A stretch of 60,387 nt of DNA, from NCBI GenBank assembly GCA_029960085.1, contig JASCPG010000009.1:1-60387 (forward strand). The letters run 5' to 3'. The translations under genes and the position numbers were made by a program. Origin of the DNA: Microbacteriaceae bacterium PS02067 (GTDB lineage Bacteria; Actinomycetota; Actinomycetes; Actinomycetales; Microbacteriaceae). This document shows, piece by piece, positions 18,110 to 27,955 of the stretch. The notes under the pieces are model-generated. The model was not told the DNA's origin and made no database searches. It saw only the letters and a program-made list of their open reading frames with translations. Within the stretch, counting starts at the first letter, position 1, and each line of letters begins with the position of its first letter.

Positions 18110-18977
18110 CCCCCCTCCCCCGGACGGGTGCGCGGCGGCGGGCGCGCCAGGAGGCGTGGGCGAGCAGCCCGACCCCCAGTACGGCGGCCACCAGGGCGGT
18201 GAGCACGTTCGCTTTCAGCCCGCCGGCGAGCAGCTCGGTGGGATCCAGCCGGATGGACTCCAGCACCGCCCGCCCCGCCCCGTACCACAGCAGGTACACG
18301 CCCAGACTCCGCCCGGCGCCCAGCGTGATCCGGCCGTGCCGGCGGCGGTGCTGCTCGAGCAGCACGATCACGGCGGCACCGGCCAGGTTCCACAGCAGCT
18401 CGTACAGGAACAGCGGATGAAACAGGGTCCCCGCCGGGGTCCCCGGCGGGATCGCGGGGGCTGAGGGGTCGATCTGCAGCCCCCACGGTAAGGTGGTGGG
18501 CGGGCCGAACAGCTCCTGGTTGAAGTAGTTCCCCAGCCGTCCCACCGCCTGGGCGACCAGCATCCCCGGCGCGAGCGCGTCCAGGAACAGCAGCACCGGG
18601 ATCCCGGCGCGACGGGTGCCGATCACAATCCCGACCAGCCCGCCCAGGATCGCACCGAAGATTGCGATCCCGCCTTCCCAGATGTAGAGCACCCGCCACA
18701 GGTCCGCGCCAGGGAAGAAGTAGTCGCCGGGATGGGTGAGCACATGGTAGATCCGGGCGCCGAGGATCCCGAACGGCACCGCCCACATCGCCACATCCAC
18801 CACGACCCCGGCCGGGTGCCCGACCGCCCGCAGCCGACGGCCGGTGATCAGCACCGCCAGCACGATCCCGGCCAGGATCGCCAGCGCGTAGAACCGGATC
18901 TGGAACGGACCGACCTGAACGAAGCTGATCCCCGGGCTCGGGATCAGCGCCGGAGCCACAATGAGGAGTGCGTCCAT
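18087..18977 (-). CDS. lgt: Prolipoprotein diacylglyceryl transferase
   Basis: The product has 296 residues from ATG 18977, which overlaps the M23 stop (TGATG). It is a seven-helix membrane protein with the Lgt signature GRLGNYFNQELFG near residues 145-157, IYHVLTHPGDYF early and FHPLFLYELLWN later. It attaches diacylglycerol to the lipobox cysteine of secreted lipoproteins. The island encodes several lipoproteins (DUF305, the beta-propeller protein, the multicopper oxidase), so a dedicated second Lgt fits. It overlaps the ResB chimera by 23 bp. Confidence 0.95.
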   Translation of the reverse strand: MDALLIVAPALIPSPGISFVQVGPFQIRFYALAILAGIVLAVLITGRRLRAVGHPAGVVVDVAMWAVPFGILGARIYHVLTHPGDYFFPGADLWRVLYIWEGGIAIFGAILGGLVGIVIGTRRAGIPVLLFLDALAPGMLVAQAVGRLGNYFNQELFGPPTTLPWGLQIDPSAPAIPPGTPAGTLFHPLFLYELLWNLAGAAVIVLLEQHRRRHGRITLGAGRSLGVYLLWYGAGRAVLESIRLDPTELLAGGLKANVLTALVAAVLGVGLLAHASWRARRRAPVRGRGDARVDPQ

Positions 18978-19819
18978 CAGGGCCTCACCCTCGCCGGAAG
19001 CCACGCCAGCGGGTCCACCGCTTCGCCTCCGGTGCGGATCTCGAAGTGCAGGTGTGCGCCGAAGCTGCGTCCACTGTCCCCGACCCGGCCGACCATCTGC
19101 CCCACCCGCACGGTCTGTCCCGGGGTCAGGGCGAGGGACCCTTCCCGCATGTGCGCGTACGCGCTTTCCACGACCTGCCCGTCGATCTCGTGCCGGATCA
19201 CCACGTACACCCCGTACGCGCCGCCCTGCTCCGTCGCGGTGGTGACCACCCCGTCGGCGATCGCCTGGATCGGGGTGCCGATCCCGGGGGTCATGTCCAG
19301 TCCGGCATGGAAATTTGAGCAGGACGGGCATGGCGGGGTGCGGTACCCGAACGTGCTGCTGATCGGCACTCCCACGGTGAACGGCCACTGCACCGCCGAT
19401 GCCGGGTCGTTGGTGAATGTGTCCGCGGTGTGCGCGTACGACTCGGTCCCGACGGGGGCGGTCACCGCCACCGTGTAGTCCCCGCGCACCATCACCGTCC
19501 CGGTGACGGTGTCGGGGGTGGTGAACGACTGGGCGCGCACCGGGGTGCGGGTCGCCTCGACGGCGAACACCGGCTCCGGCGTCAACGGGATCAGCAACGG
19601 CAGTCCGGCGATCGACGCGACCGGGAGCATCACCGCGCCGGCGAGCATCCGGGATCGGGTGAGCGTGCGGCGCGGCGCGTGTCGAGGTGTCCGGGCGGCA
19701 CGGGTGGGCCGACGGCGTCGATCGCGTCGCGTCTGGACGGGTGGGGAAGGCAGGGCGGCTCTCGCCGCACGGCGCGTTCCGGTACCGGGAGTCGGGGTGG
19801 AGGGGGCGGGTTCGGGCAT
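18977..19819 (-). CDS. M23-family peptidase, secreted or anchored
   Basis: The product has 280 residues from ATG 19819 (AGGAAAG upstream); a longer frame to 19999 lacks support. An Arg/Pro-rich cytoplasmic N-terminus of about 55 residues is followed by one membrane helix (MLAGAVMLPVASIAGLPLLI), then an exported domain. The LytM/M23 zinc site is HAGLDM plus HLHFEI near the end. GRSFGAHLHFE and VESAYAHM are classic. It may cut or bind peptidoglycan; in this position it might help build envelope copper machinery. It precedes lgt in the same transcript. Confidence 0.9.
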   Translation of the reverse strand: MPEPAPSTPTPGTGTRRAARAALPSPPVQTRRDRRRRPTRAARTPRHAPRRTLTRSRMLAGAVMLPVASIAGLPLLIPLTPEPVFAVEATRTPVRAQSFTTPDTVTGTVMVRGDYTVAVTAPVGTESYAHTADTFTNDPASAVQWPFTVGVPISSTFGYRTPPCPSCSNFHAGLDMTPGIGTPIQAIADGVVTTATEQGGAYGVYVVIRHEIDGQVVESAYAHMREGSLALTPGQTVRVGQMVGRVGDSGRSFGAHLHFEIRTGGEAVDPLAWLPARVRP

Positions 19820-20042
19820 ACAAGACTTTCCTGGATGAGGGGGACGATGAAGGTGCGCACGGTCGCCGTCACACGGTCCAACCGGGAGCCGCGGCCCGGA
19901 GTGCACGGCGAGAATCCGGGATCGGATCACCCATGGCGCTGCCGCAGACGGGTCGCGCTCGCCTGCGGGCCGCACATCGTGGACCGTCGGCGACATCACG
20001 CGCCGGCGGCGGCTCAGGCGGCGGGCGCGGGCGGGGTGCTGA

Positions 20043-20474
20043 TCAGGTGCGGCTGATCGACAGCACGATCAGGGAGGGTCGCAGAAGAGGCGACCCGGAC
20101 GTGAACGAGCCCGACCTGCCCGGGAGGGATCGCAGCCACGCCAGCAGCGACATCCACCCGGCCCGGGCCGGGAGCACCAGGATGAGCAGGGTCAGCAACG
20201 CGAGCAGACACGTCACGGCAGCGAAAGCATGAGACGTCCCGCAGACCGTCTCATCGCACGAGGGGGTCGCCACCCCGCTGACCAGGACATCAGCGGCGGC
20301 ATCGGGGGCCGCAACGACTGCGGAGGCGGACACGACAGTGCCCGCCTGGCCCTCTTCCAGACTCAGCGAATGCATCGCAAACAGCCCCGCGATGATCGCG
20401 GTCACCGCGGTCAGGTAGAACCACAGGGCACGCCGGGACCCGAGTGCCCGCCGTCGCGCCACCACCTGGTTCAC
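20043..20474 (-). CDS. DUF6153-like small membrane protein (copy 1)
   Basis: The product has 143 residues from GTG 20474 (GAGGAAGGGG upstream); a longer frame exists but would cross the operator. One N-terminal helix (LWFYLTAVTAIIAGLFAMHS) and one later helix (AAVTCLLALLTLLILVLP) flank a loop with two cysteines (SCDETVCG). The last residues, LIVLSISRT, are nearly identical to those of the divergent gene at 20663. Function unknown; the loop may bind copper outside the cell. It leads the M23-lgt transcript, with 223 bp to the next start in which I see no gene. Confidence 0.75.
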   Translation of the reverse strand: MNQVVARRRALGSRRALWFYLTAVTAIIAGLFAMHSLSLEEGQAGTVVSASAVVAAPDAAADVLVSGVATPSCDETVCGTSHAFAAVTCLLALLTLLILVLPARAGWMSLLAWLRSLPGRSGSFTSGSPLLRPSLIVLSISRT

Positions 20475-20505
20475 CGTCGACGCCCCTTCCTCGATCACGC
20501 CCAGC

Positions 20506-20522
20506 ATACCCCGGGCGGGTAG
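20506..20522. promoter_or_regulatory. CsoR operator 2 (minus-strand promoter side)
   Basis: ATACCC-CGGGC-GGGTAG has the same 5-bp centre as operator 1, with one mismatch in the last base. It lies about 30 bp upstream of the minus-strand DUF6153 start, so it probably represses that transcript. Confidence 0.7.
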
Positions 20523-20536
20523 CCATCCCCGAAGCG

Positions 20537-20566
20537 ATACCCATCCTGGATACCCCGGATGGGTAT
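20537..20566. promoter_or_regulatory. CsoR operator 3 (plus-strand promoter side)
   Basis: ATACCC-CGGAT-GGGTAT (20550-20566) is a perfect half-site pair. It is nested in a larger dyad, ATACCCATCC (20537-20546) with GGATGGGTAT (20557-20566), offering an extra half-site. It lies about 97 bp upstream of the plus-strand DUF6153 gene. Confidence 0.82.
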
Positions 20567-20662
20567 ATGCTGAGTGGTAGGGGGCACCCGCTCCCGTGCG
20601 TGGTGTTCTGACCGTGTCGCGGAGGCAGGGCACCGCTACCCTGGACGGGAAGGAGGTCGGTC

Positions 20663-21133
20663 GTGAACGTGATTCGCTCGCACGCGCGTCTGAGCCCCGG
20701 GGTGCGACGGCTCCTGCTGGCCGCTCCGATCGCCCTGGCGATCATCACCGGGCTGCTGTCCATGCACATCCTGACCGGTTCCCACCAGCCCGCCCTGGCA
20801 TCAGAGACCAGCGCGATGAGCACGCACAGCCAGGTCGGCTCCGCACCAGCCGCCGCCGACGATACGCCGATGACCGCAGCTGCGGCGGAGGGCGCTGGGG
20901 GGCATTGCCAGGACGGGTGCGGCAGCCCTGCGGGGATGCCGGATCACTCGATGCTGATGATGGTGTGCGTGCTGGCGCTGCTGGCCGCGGTGATCGTCCT
21001 GCTCGCCCCGACGTCCCGTGCCCTTCTCACATACGCCGTAGCCCGCTCGCGCTCCCATACCCGGACTCTGCTGGCCGGATTGCCGCATCCCCGCCCGCCT
21101 TCACTGCTTGTCCTGTCCATCAGTCGCACCTGA
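20663..21133 (+). CDS. DUF6153-like small membrane protein (copy 2)
   Basis: The product has 156 residues from GTG 20663 (GAAGGAGGT upstream). It has an N-terminal helix (LLLAAPIALAIITGLLSMHI), a Met/Ala/Ser-rich loop with GGHCQDGCGS, a second helix (MLMMVCVLALLAAVIVLLAP) and the C-terminus PSLLVLSISRT. It is a divergent paralog of copy 1 with the same plan and the same tail. The Cys and Met residues in the exported loop suggest copper contact. It heads the DUF305-...-multicopper oxidase transcript under operator 3. Confidence 0.78.
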   Translation: MNVIRSHARLSPGVRRLLLAAPIALAIITGLLSMHILTGSHQPALASETSAMSTHSQVGSAPAAADDTPMTAAAAEGAGGHCQDGCGSPAGMPDHSMLMMVCVLALLAAVIVLLAPTSRALLTYAVARSRSHTRTLLAGLPHPRPPSLLVLSISRT

Positions 21134-21233
21134 TTCCGCCTGAACCCCGGCGACCCTTGCCGGGGATGCTGCACTCTGCCCTCCCGGGCACTGAATCAGA
21201 CCCTCACCGACTGAATAGACAAGGACACCCCTG

Positions 21234-21848
21234 ATGCGTTTTCGTACTCTCACGCTGACCGCTGGCGCCCTGGCCACCGTGCTCGTGCTCGCTGGCTGCG
21301 CCCCCACCGACGGCACCATGCCCGGCATGGACCACGGACCCGGGGGGATGACCAGCACCGCCCCCTCCCAGTCCGCCGCCGCGTTCAACGCCGCGGACGA
21401 GATGTTCGTGACCATGATGATCCCGCACCACCAGCAGGCCATCGAGATGGCCGATCAGATCCTCGCGAAAGACGGCATCGACGAGCGGGTCGTCTCCCTC
21501 GCCGAGCAGATCAAGGCCGCACAGGACCCGGAGATCCAGACCATGAAGGGCTGGCTTCAGGAGTGGGGCGTCCCGTACGACGACTCCATGTCCGGGATGG
21601 AGGGCATGGACATGGGCGGCGGGATGATGTCGGAGGACGACATGGCCGCTTTGGATGCCGCGACCGGGGTCGAGGCGACCCGCCTGTTCCTGAACGGCAT
21701 GATCGCTCACCATCAGGGCGCCGTGACGATGGCGCAGTCGGTGCTCACCAACGGGCAGAACACGGACGTGGCCGCCCTCGCGCAGCAGATCATCGACGGG
21801 CAGACCGCCGAGATCACCACGATGCAGGACATCCTCGCCAGCCTCTGA
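21234..21848 (+). CDS. DUF305 lipoprotein (copper-associated)
   Basis: The product has 204 residues with signal peptide and lipobox LAGC (C22). A Met/Gly/His-rich stretch (MPGMDHGPGGM) is followed by two ferritin-like DUF305 repeats, each with the motif HHQ (MIPHHQQAIEMA and MIAHHQGAVTMA), joined by another Met-rich loop (MSGMEGMDMGGGMM). Methionine clusters bind Cu(I) outside the cytoplasm. DUF305 proteins are a regular part of bacterial copper islands. It is the second gene of this transcript, 100 bp after DUF6153. Confidence 0.92.
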   Translation: MRFRTLTLTAGALATVLVLAGCAPTDGTMPGMDHGPGGMTSTAPSQSAAAFNAADEMFVTMMIPHHQQAIEMADQILAKDGIDERVVSLAEQIKAAQDPEIQTMKGWLQEWGVPYDDSMSGMEGMDMGGGMMSEDDMAALDAATGVEATRLFLNGMIAHHQGAVTMAQSVLTNGQNTDVAALAQQIIDGQTAEITTMQDILASL

Positions 21849-21964
21849 CCCGGTACCCCTCGGACGGGACCCGCGCTCCGATGCCGGTCCCGTCCGAGGC
21901 CCCACCCTCGACCCCTGTGCGGTCACCGGTATCCGGCGTACCCGCACGGAAAGGCTCTCCGTTC

Positions 21965-22825
21965 ATGATCTCTCCCACCACCCGCAGACTGGCGATCACG
22001 GCCACCGTCACCGTCGCGCTGCTGCTCACGGGCTGCAGCACCACCCCTGCGGAGCCCGATGCCCCCGCGAGCACCGCGGCCGGGTTCGGGCATGTGCACG
22101 GCATCGTCGACGCCGGTGACGGCACCGTGCTGCTGGGCACCCACACCGGCCTGTACACGCTGGGCGAGGACGGCACCGTCACCGGCCCGGTCGGTGGCAT
22201 CGACCTGGACGCGATGGGACTGACCGCTACCGGTGACACCCTCTACGCGTCCGGGCACCCCGGCCCGTCCACCCCGGCGGAGCTCGGCGCCCCCAACCTC
22301 GGCATCATCCGCAGCCTCGACGCCGGCGCCTCGTGGGAACCGGTCGCGTTCACCGGGGAAGAGGACTTCCACGTCCTCACCGTCACCGGCGACGGCACCC
22401 TGTACGGGATCGGATCCTCCCGCCCGCTGCTGCGCACCAGCAGCGACGGCGGGCAGAGTTGGGCGGACGGTGCCGAGCTGCCCGCCGTCGACCTGGCCGC
22501 CGCGACCGACGGCACCCTGTACGCCGCCACCCAGGACGGGCTGCAGCACAGCACCGACGGTGGCGCCACCTTCACCCCGGCGCCGGACGCGCCAGTGCTG
22601 TACCTGGTGGAGACCGACCCAACCGGTGGGGTGGTCGGAGTGGACACCGACGGGACGTTGCGACGCCTAGTCGGCACCGGCTGGGAGAACGTCGGCACCA
22701 CCACGGGAACCGTCCAAGCCCTCGGGGTCACCGGGGACGGTGCGATCGTCCTGGTCGATGACCGCGGCGTGGTCTGGATCCGCGACACCACCGCCACCGT
22801 TCTCATCCCGGCGGCAACACCATGA
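21965..22825 (+). CDS. Beta-propeller lipoprotein (F510_1955/BNR-like)
   Basis: The product has 286 residues from ATG 21965. Signal peptide and lipobox LLTGC (C24) are followed by [14 protein letters not shown], typical of the F510_1955 'glycosylhydrolase' group, and by BNR/Asp-box-like repeats such as [11 protein letters not shown] and [11 protein letters not shown]. These proteins fold as propellers and are frequent next to DUF305 in metal islands; enzyme activity is unproven and catalytic residues cannot be assigned. Exported and anchored to the membrane. Confidence 0.82.
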   Translation: MISPTTRRLAITATVTVALLLTGCSTTPAEPDAPASTAAGFGHVHGIVDAGDGTVLLGTHTGLYTLGEDGTVTGPVGGIDLDAMGLTATGDTLYASGHPGPSTPAELGAPNLGIIRSLDAGASWEPVAFTGEEDFHVLTVTGDGTLYGIGSSRPLLRTSSDGGQSWADGAELPAVDLAAATDGTLYAATQDGLQHSTDGGATFTPAPDAPVLYLVETDPTGGVVGVDTDGTLRRLVGTGWENVGTTTGTVQALGVTGDGAIVLVDDRGVVWIRDTTATVLIPAATP

Positions 22826-22883
22826 CCCCCGTCATTCGCACCTGGCGCGACCCGAGCCGCCGCGGATCGGAAGGAGACCGACC

Positions 22884-25337
22884 ATGACCCCCACACCGGC
22901 ACCCTCCGCGTGGGCGCACCGCACCACTGATGCCACCGTCGAGCAGTTGGCGGCGGTGGATGCGTGGTGGCGGGCGGCGAACTATCTGAGCATCGGCCAG
23001 ATCTACCTGCAGGGTAACCCGCTGCTGCGGCACCGCCTCAGCCGGGACGATATCAAGCCGCGGCTGCTGGGCCATTGGGGCACCACCCCGGGCCTGAACT
23101 TCCTCTACGCCCACCTGAACCGTGCCATCCGCGACCGCGACCTGAACACCCTGTACGTGACCGGGCCCGGGCACGGCGGACCCGGCATGGTCGCCAACGC
23201 CTACCTGGACGGCACCTACACCGAACGCTACCCGGGCATCGACCGCACCGAAGACGGGCTGCGGGCGTTGTTCCGGCAGTTCTCCTTCCCCGGCGGGATC
23301 CCCTCGCACGCGTCCCCGGAGACGCCGGGGTCGATCAACGAGGGCGGCGAGCTCGGCTACTCCCTGGTGCACGCCTACGGGGCGGCGTTCGACAACCCCG
23401 ACCTGCTGGTCGCCTGCGTGATCGGTGACGGGGAGGCAGAGACCGGGCCGTTGGCGACCGCGTGGCACGGCAACAAGTTCCTCAACCCCGCCGCGGATGG
23501 GGTGGTGCTGCCGATCCTGCATCTGAACGGGTACAAGATCGCCAACCCGACCGTGCTGTCCCGCATCCCCGAGGAAGAGCTGGTCGCGCTGCTGCGCGGC
23601 TACGGCCATCACCCCCACGTCGTCACGGTCGGCTTCGATGGCGAGACCCCGCAGGAGTCCCACGCGACGTTCGCGGCGGTCCTGGATGCGGTGCTGGATG
23701 AGATCGCGGACATCAAGGCCGCCGCGGCGGCCGGGACGCTGGAGGGGCGGCCGGCGTGGCCGGCGATCGTGCTGCGCAGCCCGAAGGGGTGGACCTGCCC
23801 GAAGATCATCGACGGTCTGCCGGTGGAGGGCACCTGGCGGGCTCACCAGGTGCCGCTCGCCGAGGTCCGCGACAATCCCGAGCACCTGCGGATCCTCGAG
23901 GACTGGCTGGCGTCCTACCGCCCGCACGGGCTGTTCGACGTGATCGGCGCCCCGCGCCCGGCCACGGTCGCGATCGCCCCGGACGGGGATCGGCGGATGA
24001 GCGCGAACCCGGCCGGCAACGGCGGACAACTCACCGTCCCGCTGCGGCTCCCGGACTTCCACAAGCACGCGCAGCCGGTCGACCCGGCCGAGCGGGGTGC
24101 GGGAACCGGGGAAGCGACCCGCGTGCTGGGCGAGTGGCTGGCGGGGGTGATCCGGGACAACCCGGACAACTTCCGCATCTTCGGCCCGGACGAGACCGCC
24201 TCCAACCGGCTCGCCCCACCCGTCTACCAGGCCACCGGCAAGCAGTGGAACGCGGCCGTGGAGCCCGTCGACGAGCACCTGGCCCCGACTGGGCGGGTGA
24301 TGGAGGTGCTCAGCGAGCACCAGTGCCAGGGCTGGCTCGAGGGCTACGTCCTTACCGGCCGGCATGGGCTGTTCAACTGCTACGAGGCGTTCACCCACAT
24401 CGTCGACTCGATGTTCAACCAGCACGCCAAATGGCTCGAAGCGGCCCGGGAGGTGTCGTGGCGGGACCCGATCCCGAGCTTCAACTACCTGCTCTCCAGC
24501 CACGTCTGGCGGCAGGACCACAACGGGTTCTCTCACCAGGACCCCGGGTTCATCGACCTCGCCCTGAACAAGAGCCCCGACATCGTCCGCGTCTACCTGC
24601 CGTTCGACGCGAACACGCTGCTGTCCACCTACGACCACTGCCTGCGCTCGGCCGGGTACATCAACGTCGTCGTCGCCGGGAAGCAGCCCGCCCCGCAGTG
24701 GCTGACGATGGACGAGGCGATCGAGCACTGCACCCGCGGGCTCGGGATCCTGCCGTGGGCGGGCACCGAAACCGAAGGCACCGAGCCGGATGTGGTGCTC
24801 GCCGCCGCCGGCGACGTCCCCACCCTCGAGACCCTCGCCGCGGCGGCGCTGCTGCGCGAGCACATCCCCGACCTGAGAGTGCGGGTGGTGAACGTGGTCG
24901 ACCTGACCCGGCTGCAATCCGAGGACCAGCACCCGCACGGTCTCCCGGACCGGGAGTTCGATGCGATCTTCACTCCCGACAAGCCGGTGATCTTCGCCTA
25001 CCACGGCTACCCGTGGCTGATCCACCGACTCACCTACAAGCGCGCCGGGCACCAGAACCTGCACGTGCACGGCTTCCAGGAGCGCGGCACCACCACGACC
25101 CCGTTCGACATGGTCATGCTCAACGACCTCGACCGGTACCGGCTCGCGATCGACGTCCTCGACCACGTCCCGGGCCTCGCCGCCCGCCACGCCGGCCTGC
25201 GGCAGGAGCTGCAGGACGCCCGCCTGCACGCCCGCGCCCACACCCGCGAGCACGGCACCGACATCCCCGCCGTCGCCGACTGGCAATGGCCCCACCCCGA
25301 CACCACCGACCCCACCCTCGGGAAGGAACCGAAATGA
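22884..25337 (+). CDS. xfp: Xylulose-5-P/fructose-6-P phosphoketolase
   Basis: The product has 817 residues from ATG 22884 (GGAAGGAGA upstream), the full family length. The TPP-binding motif [14 protein letters not shown] is near residue 181, with [26 protein letters not shown] and [12 protein letters not shown] early, and [13 protein letters not shown] later. It splits xylulose-5-phosphate or fructose-6-phosphate to acetyl phosphate with inorganic phosphate. Inside a copper regulon it may route carbon around glycolytic GAPDH, an enzyme poisoned by copper; the decayed GAPDH of the same island supports this idea. Its end overlaps the start of the next gene by four bases. Confidence 0.96.
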   Translation: MTPTPAPSAWAHRTTDATVEQLAAVDAWWRAANYLSIGQIYLQGNPLLRHRLSRDDIKPRLLGHWGTTPGLNFLYAHLNRAIRDRDLNTLYVTGPGHGGPGMVANAYLDGTYTERYPGIDRTEDGLRALFRQFSFPGGIPSHASPETPGSINEGGELGYSLVHAYGAAFDNPDLLVACVIGDGEAETGPLATAWHGNKFLNPAADGVVLPILHLNGYKIANPTVLSRIPEEELVALLRGYGHHPHVVTVGFDGETPQESHATFAAVLDAVLDEIADIKAAAAAGTLEGRPAWPAIVLRSPKGWTCPKIIDGLPVEGTWRAHQVPLAEVRDNPEHLRILEDWLASYRPHGLFDVIGAPRPATVAIAPDGDRRMSANPAGNGGQLTVPLRLPDFHKHAQPVDPAERGAGTGEATRVLGEWLAGVIRDNPDNFRIFGPDETASNRLAPPVYQATGKQWNAAVEPVDEHLAPTGRVMEVLSEHQCQGWLEGYVLTGRHGLFNCYEAFTHIVDSMFNQHAKWLEAAREVSWRDPIPSFNYLLSSHVWRQDHNGFSHQDPGFIDLALNKSPDIVRVYLPFDANTLLSTYDHCLRSAGYINVVVAGKQPAPQWLTMDEAIEHCTRGLGILPWAGTETEGTEPDVVLAAAGDVPTLETLAAAALLREHIPDLRVRVVNVVDLTRLQSEDQHPHGLPDREFDAIFTPDKPVIFAYHGYPWLIHRLTYKRAGHQNLHVHGFQERGTTTTPFDMVMLNDLDRYRLAIDVLDHVPGLAARHAGLRQELQDARLHARAHTREHGTDIPAVADWQWPHPDTTDPTLGKEPK

Positions 25338-27955
25338 GCGACACCAGAACCGTGACCCTGCAGGTCAGCGGCATGATCCGCGCGACCTCCAAGAACGTCA
25401 CCGAAGCCCACCTGAGCCGACAACCCGGAGTGATCGCCGTGGACGCGAACCCGGTCTCACAGACCGCGACCGTCACCTACGACCCCGAGACCACCTCGGT
25501 CGCCCACCTGCAGCAGTGGGTCATCGACTGCGGGTATCACTGCGCCGGCCAGTCCGTCCCCGACCATATCTGCGACCCCGCGCACGACCCGCACGACGAG
25601 GGTGCGCACGACCACAGCGCCCACCACGGCCCCGCAGCTGAGGGCGCACAAGAACCGCACGCGAGTCACGACGCGCACGAGGGCCACACGGATGCCACGG
25701 GTCACGCCAGCCACGCGGGCCATAAGGGTCCTGCGGGCTATCACGACGACCCCGTCCACGACCACGCCGCTGGCCACGACCACACGCACGCCCCGTCGGC
25801 GACGGCGGATGACGGTGAGCATGCCGGTCACCACGTCGAGCACGCCGGTCACACCGCGGCCGCGGGTGGGCACGATCATGGTGCAGCGTCGGGTCACAGT
25901 GCGCAGGAGATGATGGGCCACGGTGGGCATCACGGCGGGATGTCGATGGACGCGATGATCCGCGACATGCGCAACCGGTTCCTGGTCGCGCTGATCCTGT
26001 CGATCCCGATCACCCTGTGGTCTCCGATCGGGCGGGAGGTGATCGGATTCGAGGTGCCGGCACCGTTCGGGCTGCGCGATGACGTGTTCATGCTGATCCT
26101 GTCGCTGCCGGTGATCTTCTACTCGGCGTGGATCTTCTTCGACGGCGCCTACCGGGCGCTGCGCGCGAAGACCCTCGACATGATGGTGCTCGTCGCAGTC
26201 GGTGTCGGCGCCGGCTGGCTGTACTCCCTCGCGGTCACCCTCACCGGCGGCGGTGAAGTGTTCTACGAAGCCGCCACGGTGCTTGCCACCTTCGTGCTGC
26301 TGGGGCATTGGGTGGAGATGCGCGCCCGCGGCGGCGCGAACGACGCCATCCGCACCCTCCTGGAGCTCGCACCCTCGCAGGCGGTCGTGATCCGTGACGG
26401 GCAGGAGGTCGAGATCCCCACCAGCGAGGTCGTCCCGGGGGATCTGATGCTGGTGCGGCCGGGGGCCAAGATCCCCACCGACGGTGTCGTGGAATCCGGA
26501 GAGTCCGAGGTGGACGAGTCGATGGTCACCGGCGAGTCCATGCCGGTGGACAAAGCGCCCGGGTCGGAGGTGATCGGAGCGACCGTGAACACCGTCGGCA
26601 CCCTCCGCGTCACAGCCACCAAAGTCGGCTCGGACACGGCGTTGGCGCAGATCGTGAAGCTCGTGCAGGAGGCGCAGAACTCCAAAGCCCCCGGGCAGCG
26701 CCTCGCCGACCGGGCAGCGTTCTGGCTGGTCCTGGTCGCCCTGATCGGCGGCACCCTCACCTTCCTGGTGTGGCTGCTCGCCGGCGCTGCAATCCCGATG
26801 GCGATCCTGTTCGCTATCACCGTCGTCGTCATCACCTGCCCCGACGCGCTCGGCCTCGCCACCCCGACGGCGATCATGGTCGGCACCGGGCTCGGCGCGA
26901 AACGGGGCGTGTTGTTCAAGAACGCCTCCGGGATCGAAACCGCCGCCCACATCGACACGGTCGTGTTCGACAAGACCGGCACCCTCACCAAGGGGGAGCC
27001 GGAGGTCACCGACTACATCCCCGTCGGCGGCGACGAGCTCGAGACTCTCTCCCTCGCGGTCGCGTTGGAGCGGGAATCCGAGCATCCTCTGGCGAAAGCG
27101 ATCGTGAATTACGCCGACGCCCGCGACATCCCCCGTCGCACCGCGACCGCGTTCCGAAACGTCACCGGGCAGGGCGCGATCGCCACCGTCGACGGTCGAC
27201 AGGTCGTCCTCGGCAACCCGCGCCTTCTCACCGGGGAGGGGATCGACATCAGCGGGGTGCAGGCCGCTCAGCAGGACCTGGCTGGGTCCGGCCGCACCGC
27301 GATCCTGTTCGCCGTGGACGGGCAAGTCGCCGGGATCATCGGTCTCGCCGACGCACCCCGGGACACCGCAAAGACCGCGATCGACGCTCTCCACGAGCAG
27401 GGCGTCGAGGTCGCAATGCTCACCGGGGACAACAAGCCCACCGCCGACCGGATCGCCGCTCTCCTCGGCATCGACACCGTGATCGCGGATGTGCTCCCCG
27501 AGGACAAGTCCGCGAAGGTCGCCGAGCTGCAGAAGACGGGCAAGAAGGTCGCGATGGTCGGCGACGGCGTCAACGACGCCCCCGCCCTCGCCCAGGCCGA
27601 CCTCGGCATCGCGATCGGCGCCGGCACCGACGTCGCCATCGAGACCGCCGACGTGGTCCTGATGCGCTCGGACACGCTCGATGTTGCGATCGCACTCAAG
27701 ATCGGCAAGGGCACACTGCGAAAGATGCGGCAGAACCTGGGCTGGGCCATCGGATACAACGCCGCCGCCCTCCCCATCGCCGCTGGCGTGTTCTATCCGG
27801 CGTTCGGGATCATGCTGTCCCCGGAGATCGCCGCCCTGTCGATGTCCGGTTCCTCCGTGATCGTCGCCGTCAACGCCCTCCTCCTCAAGCGGCTCCGCCT
27901 GCCCGCCCAGGCGCCCGCTGCGACGACCATGCAGAAGGAGCCCGAACATGCCTGA
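25334..27955 (+). CDS. P1B-type ATPase with CPD motif, Cys-less HMA and His-rich N-terminus
   Basis: The product has 873 residues. The N-terminal domain has the HMA fold pattern, but the metal loop reads [10 protein letters not shown], without either Cys. Residues about 78-215 are a long His/Asp/Gly-rich region. The membrane motif is CPD ([11 protein letters not shown], residues 502-504) instead of CPC, CPH or SPC. DKTGT near 549, TGDN and [10 protein letters not shown] are intact, so it should be a working pump. The metal and its oxidation state cannot be deduced; CopB-like copper export is most plausible from the context between phosphoketolase and multicopper oxidase. Confidence 0.93.
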   Translation: MSDTRTVTLQVSGMIRATSKNVTEAHLSRQPGVIAVDANPVSQTATVTYDPETTSVAHLQQWVIDCGYHCAGQSVPDHICDPAHDPHDEGAHDHSAHHGPAAEGAQEPHASHDAHEGHTDATGHASHAGHKGPAGYHDDPVHDHAAGHDHTHAPSATADDGEHAGHHVEHAGHTAAAGGHDHGAASGHSAQEMMGHGGHHGGMSMDAMIRDMRNRFLVALILSIPITLWSPIGREVIGFEVPAPFGLRDDVFMLILSLPVIFYSAWIFFDGAYRALRAKTLDMMVLVAVGVGAGWLYSLAVTLTGGGEVFYEAATVLATFVLLGHWVEMRARGGANDAIRTLLELAPSQAVVIRDGQEVEIPTSEVVPGDLMLVRPGAKIPTDGVVESGESEVDESMVTGESMPVDKAPGSEVIGATVNTVGTLRVTATKVGSDTALAQIVKLVQEAQNSKAPGQRLADRAAFWLVLVALIGGTLTFLVWLLAGAAIPMAILFAITVVVITCPDALGLATPTAIMVGTGLGAKRGVLFKNASGIETAAHIDTVVFDKTGTLTKGEPEVTDYIPVGGDELETLSLAVALERESEHPLAKAIVNYADARDIPRRTATAFRNVTGQGAIATVDGRQVVLGNPRLLTGEGIDISGVQAAQQDLAGSGRTAILFAVDGQVAGIIGLADAPRDTAKTAIDALHEQGVEVAMLTGDNKPTADRIAALLGIDTVIADVLPEDKSAKVAELQKTGKKVAMVGDGVNDAPALAQADLGIAIGAGTDVAIETADVVLMRSDTLDVAIALKIGKGTLRKMRQNLGWAIGYNAAALPIAAGVFYPAFGIMLSPEIAALSMSGSSVIVAVNALLLKRLRLPAQAPAATTMQKEPEHA

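Noticed and set aside
22803..25295. An 830-codon minus-strand open frame opposite the phosphoketolase
   Set aside because: It is a shadow of a well-conserved gene in GC-rich DNA; its translation is Gly/Val/Asp/Arg-rich with no family motif.
25590..25930. Possible short tandem-repeat or CRISPR-like array
   Set aside because: The repetition is due to His, Asp and Gly codons of the metal-binding N-terminus; spacing is irregular.
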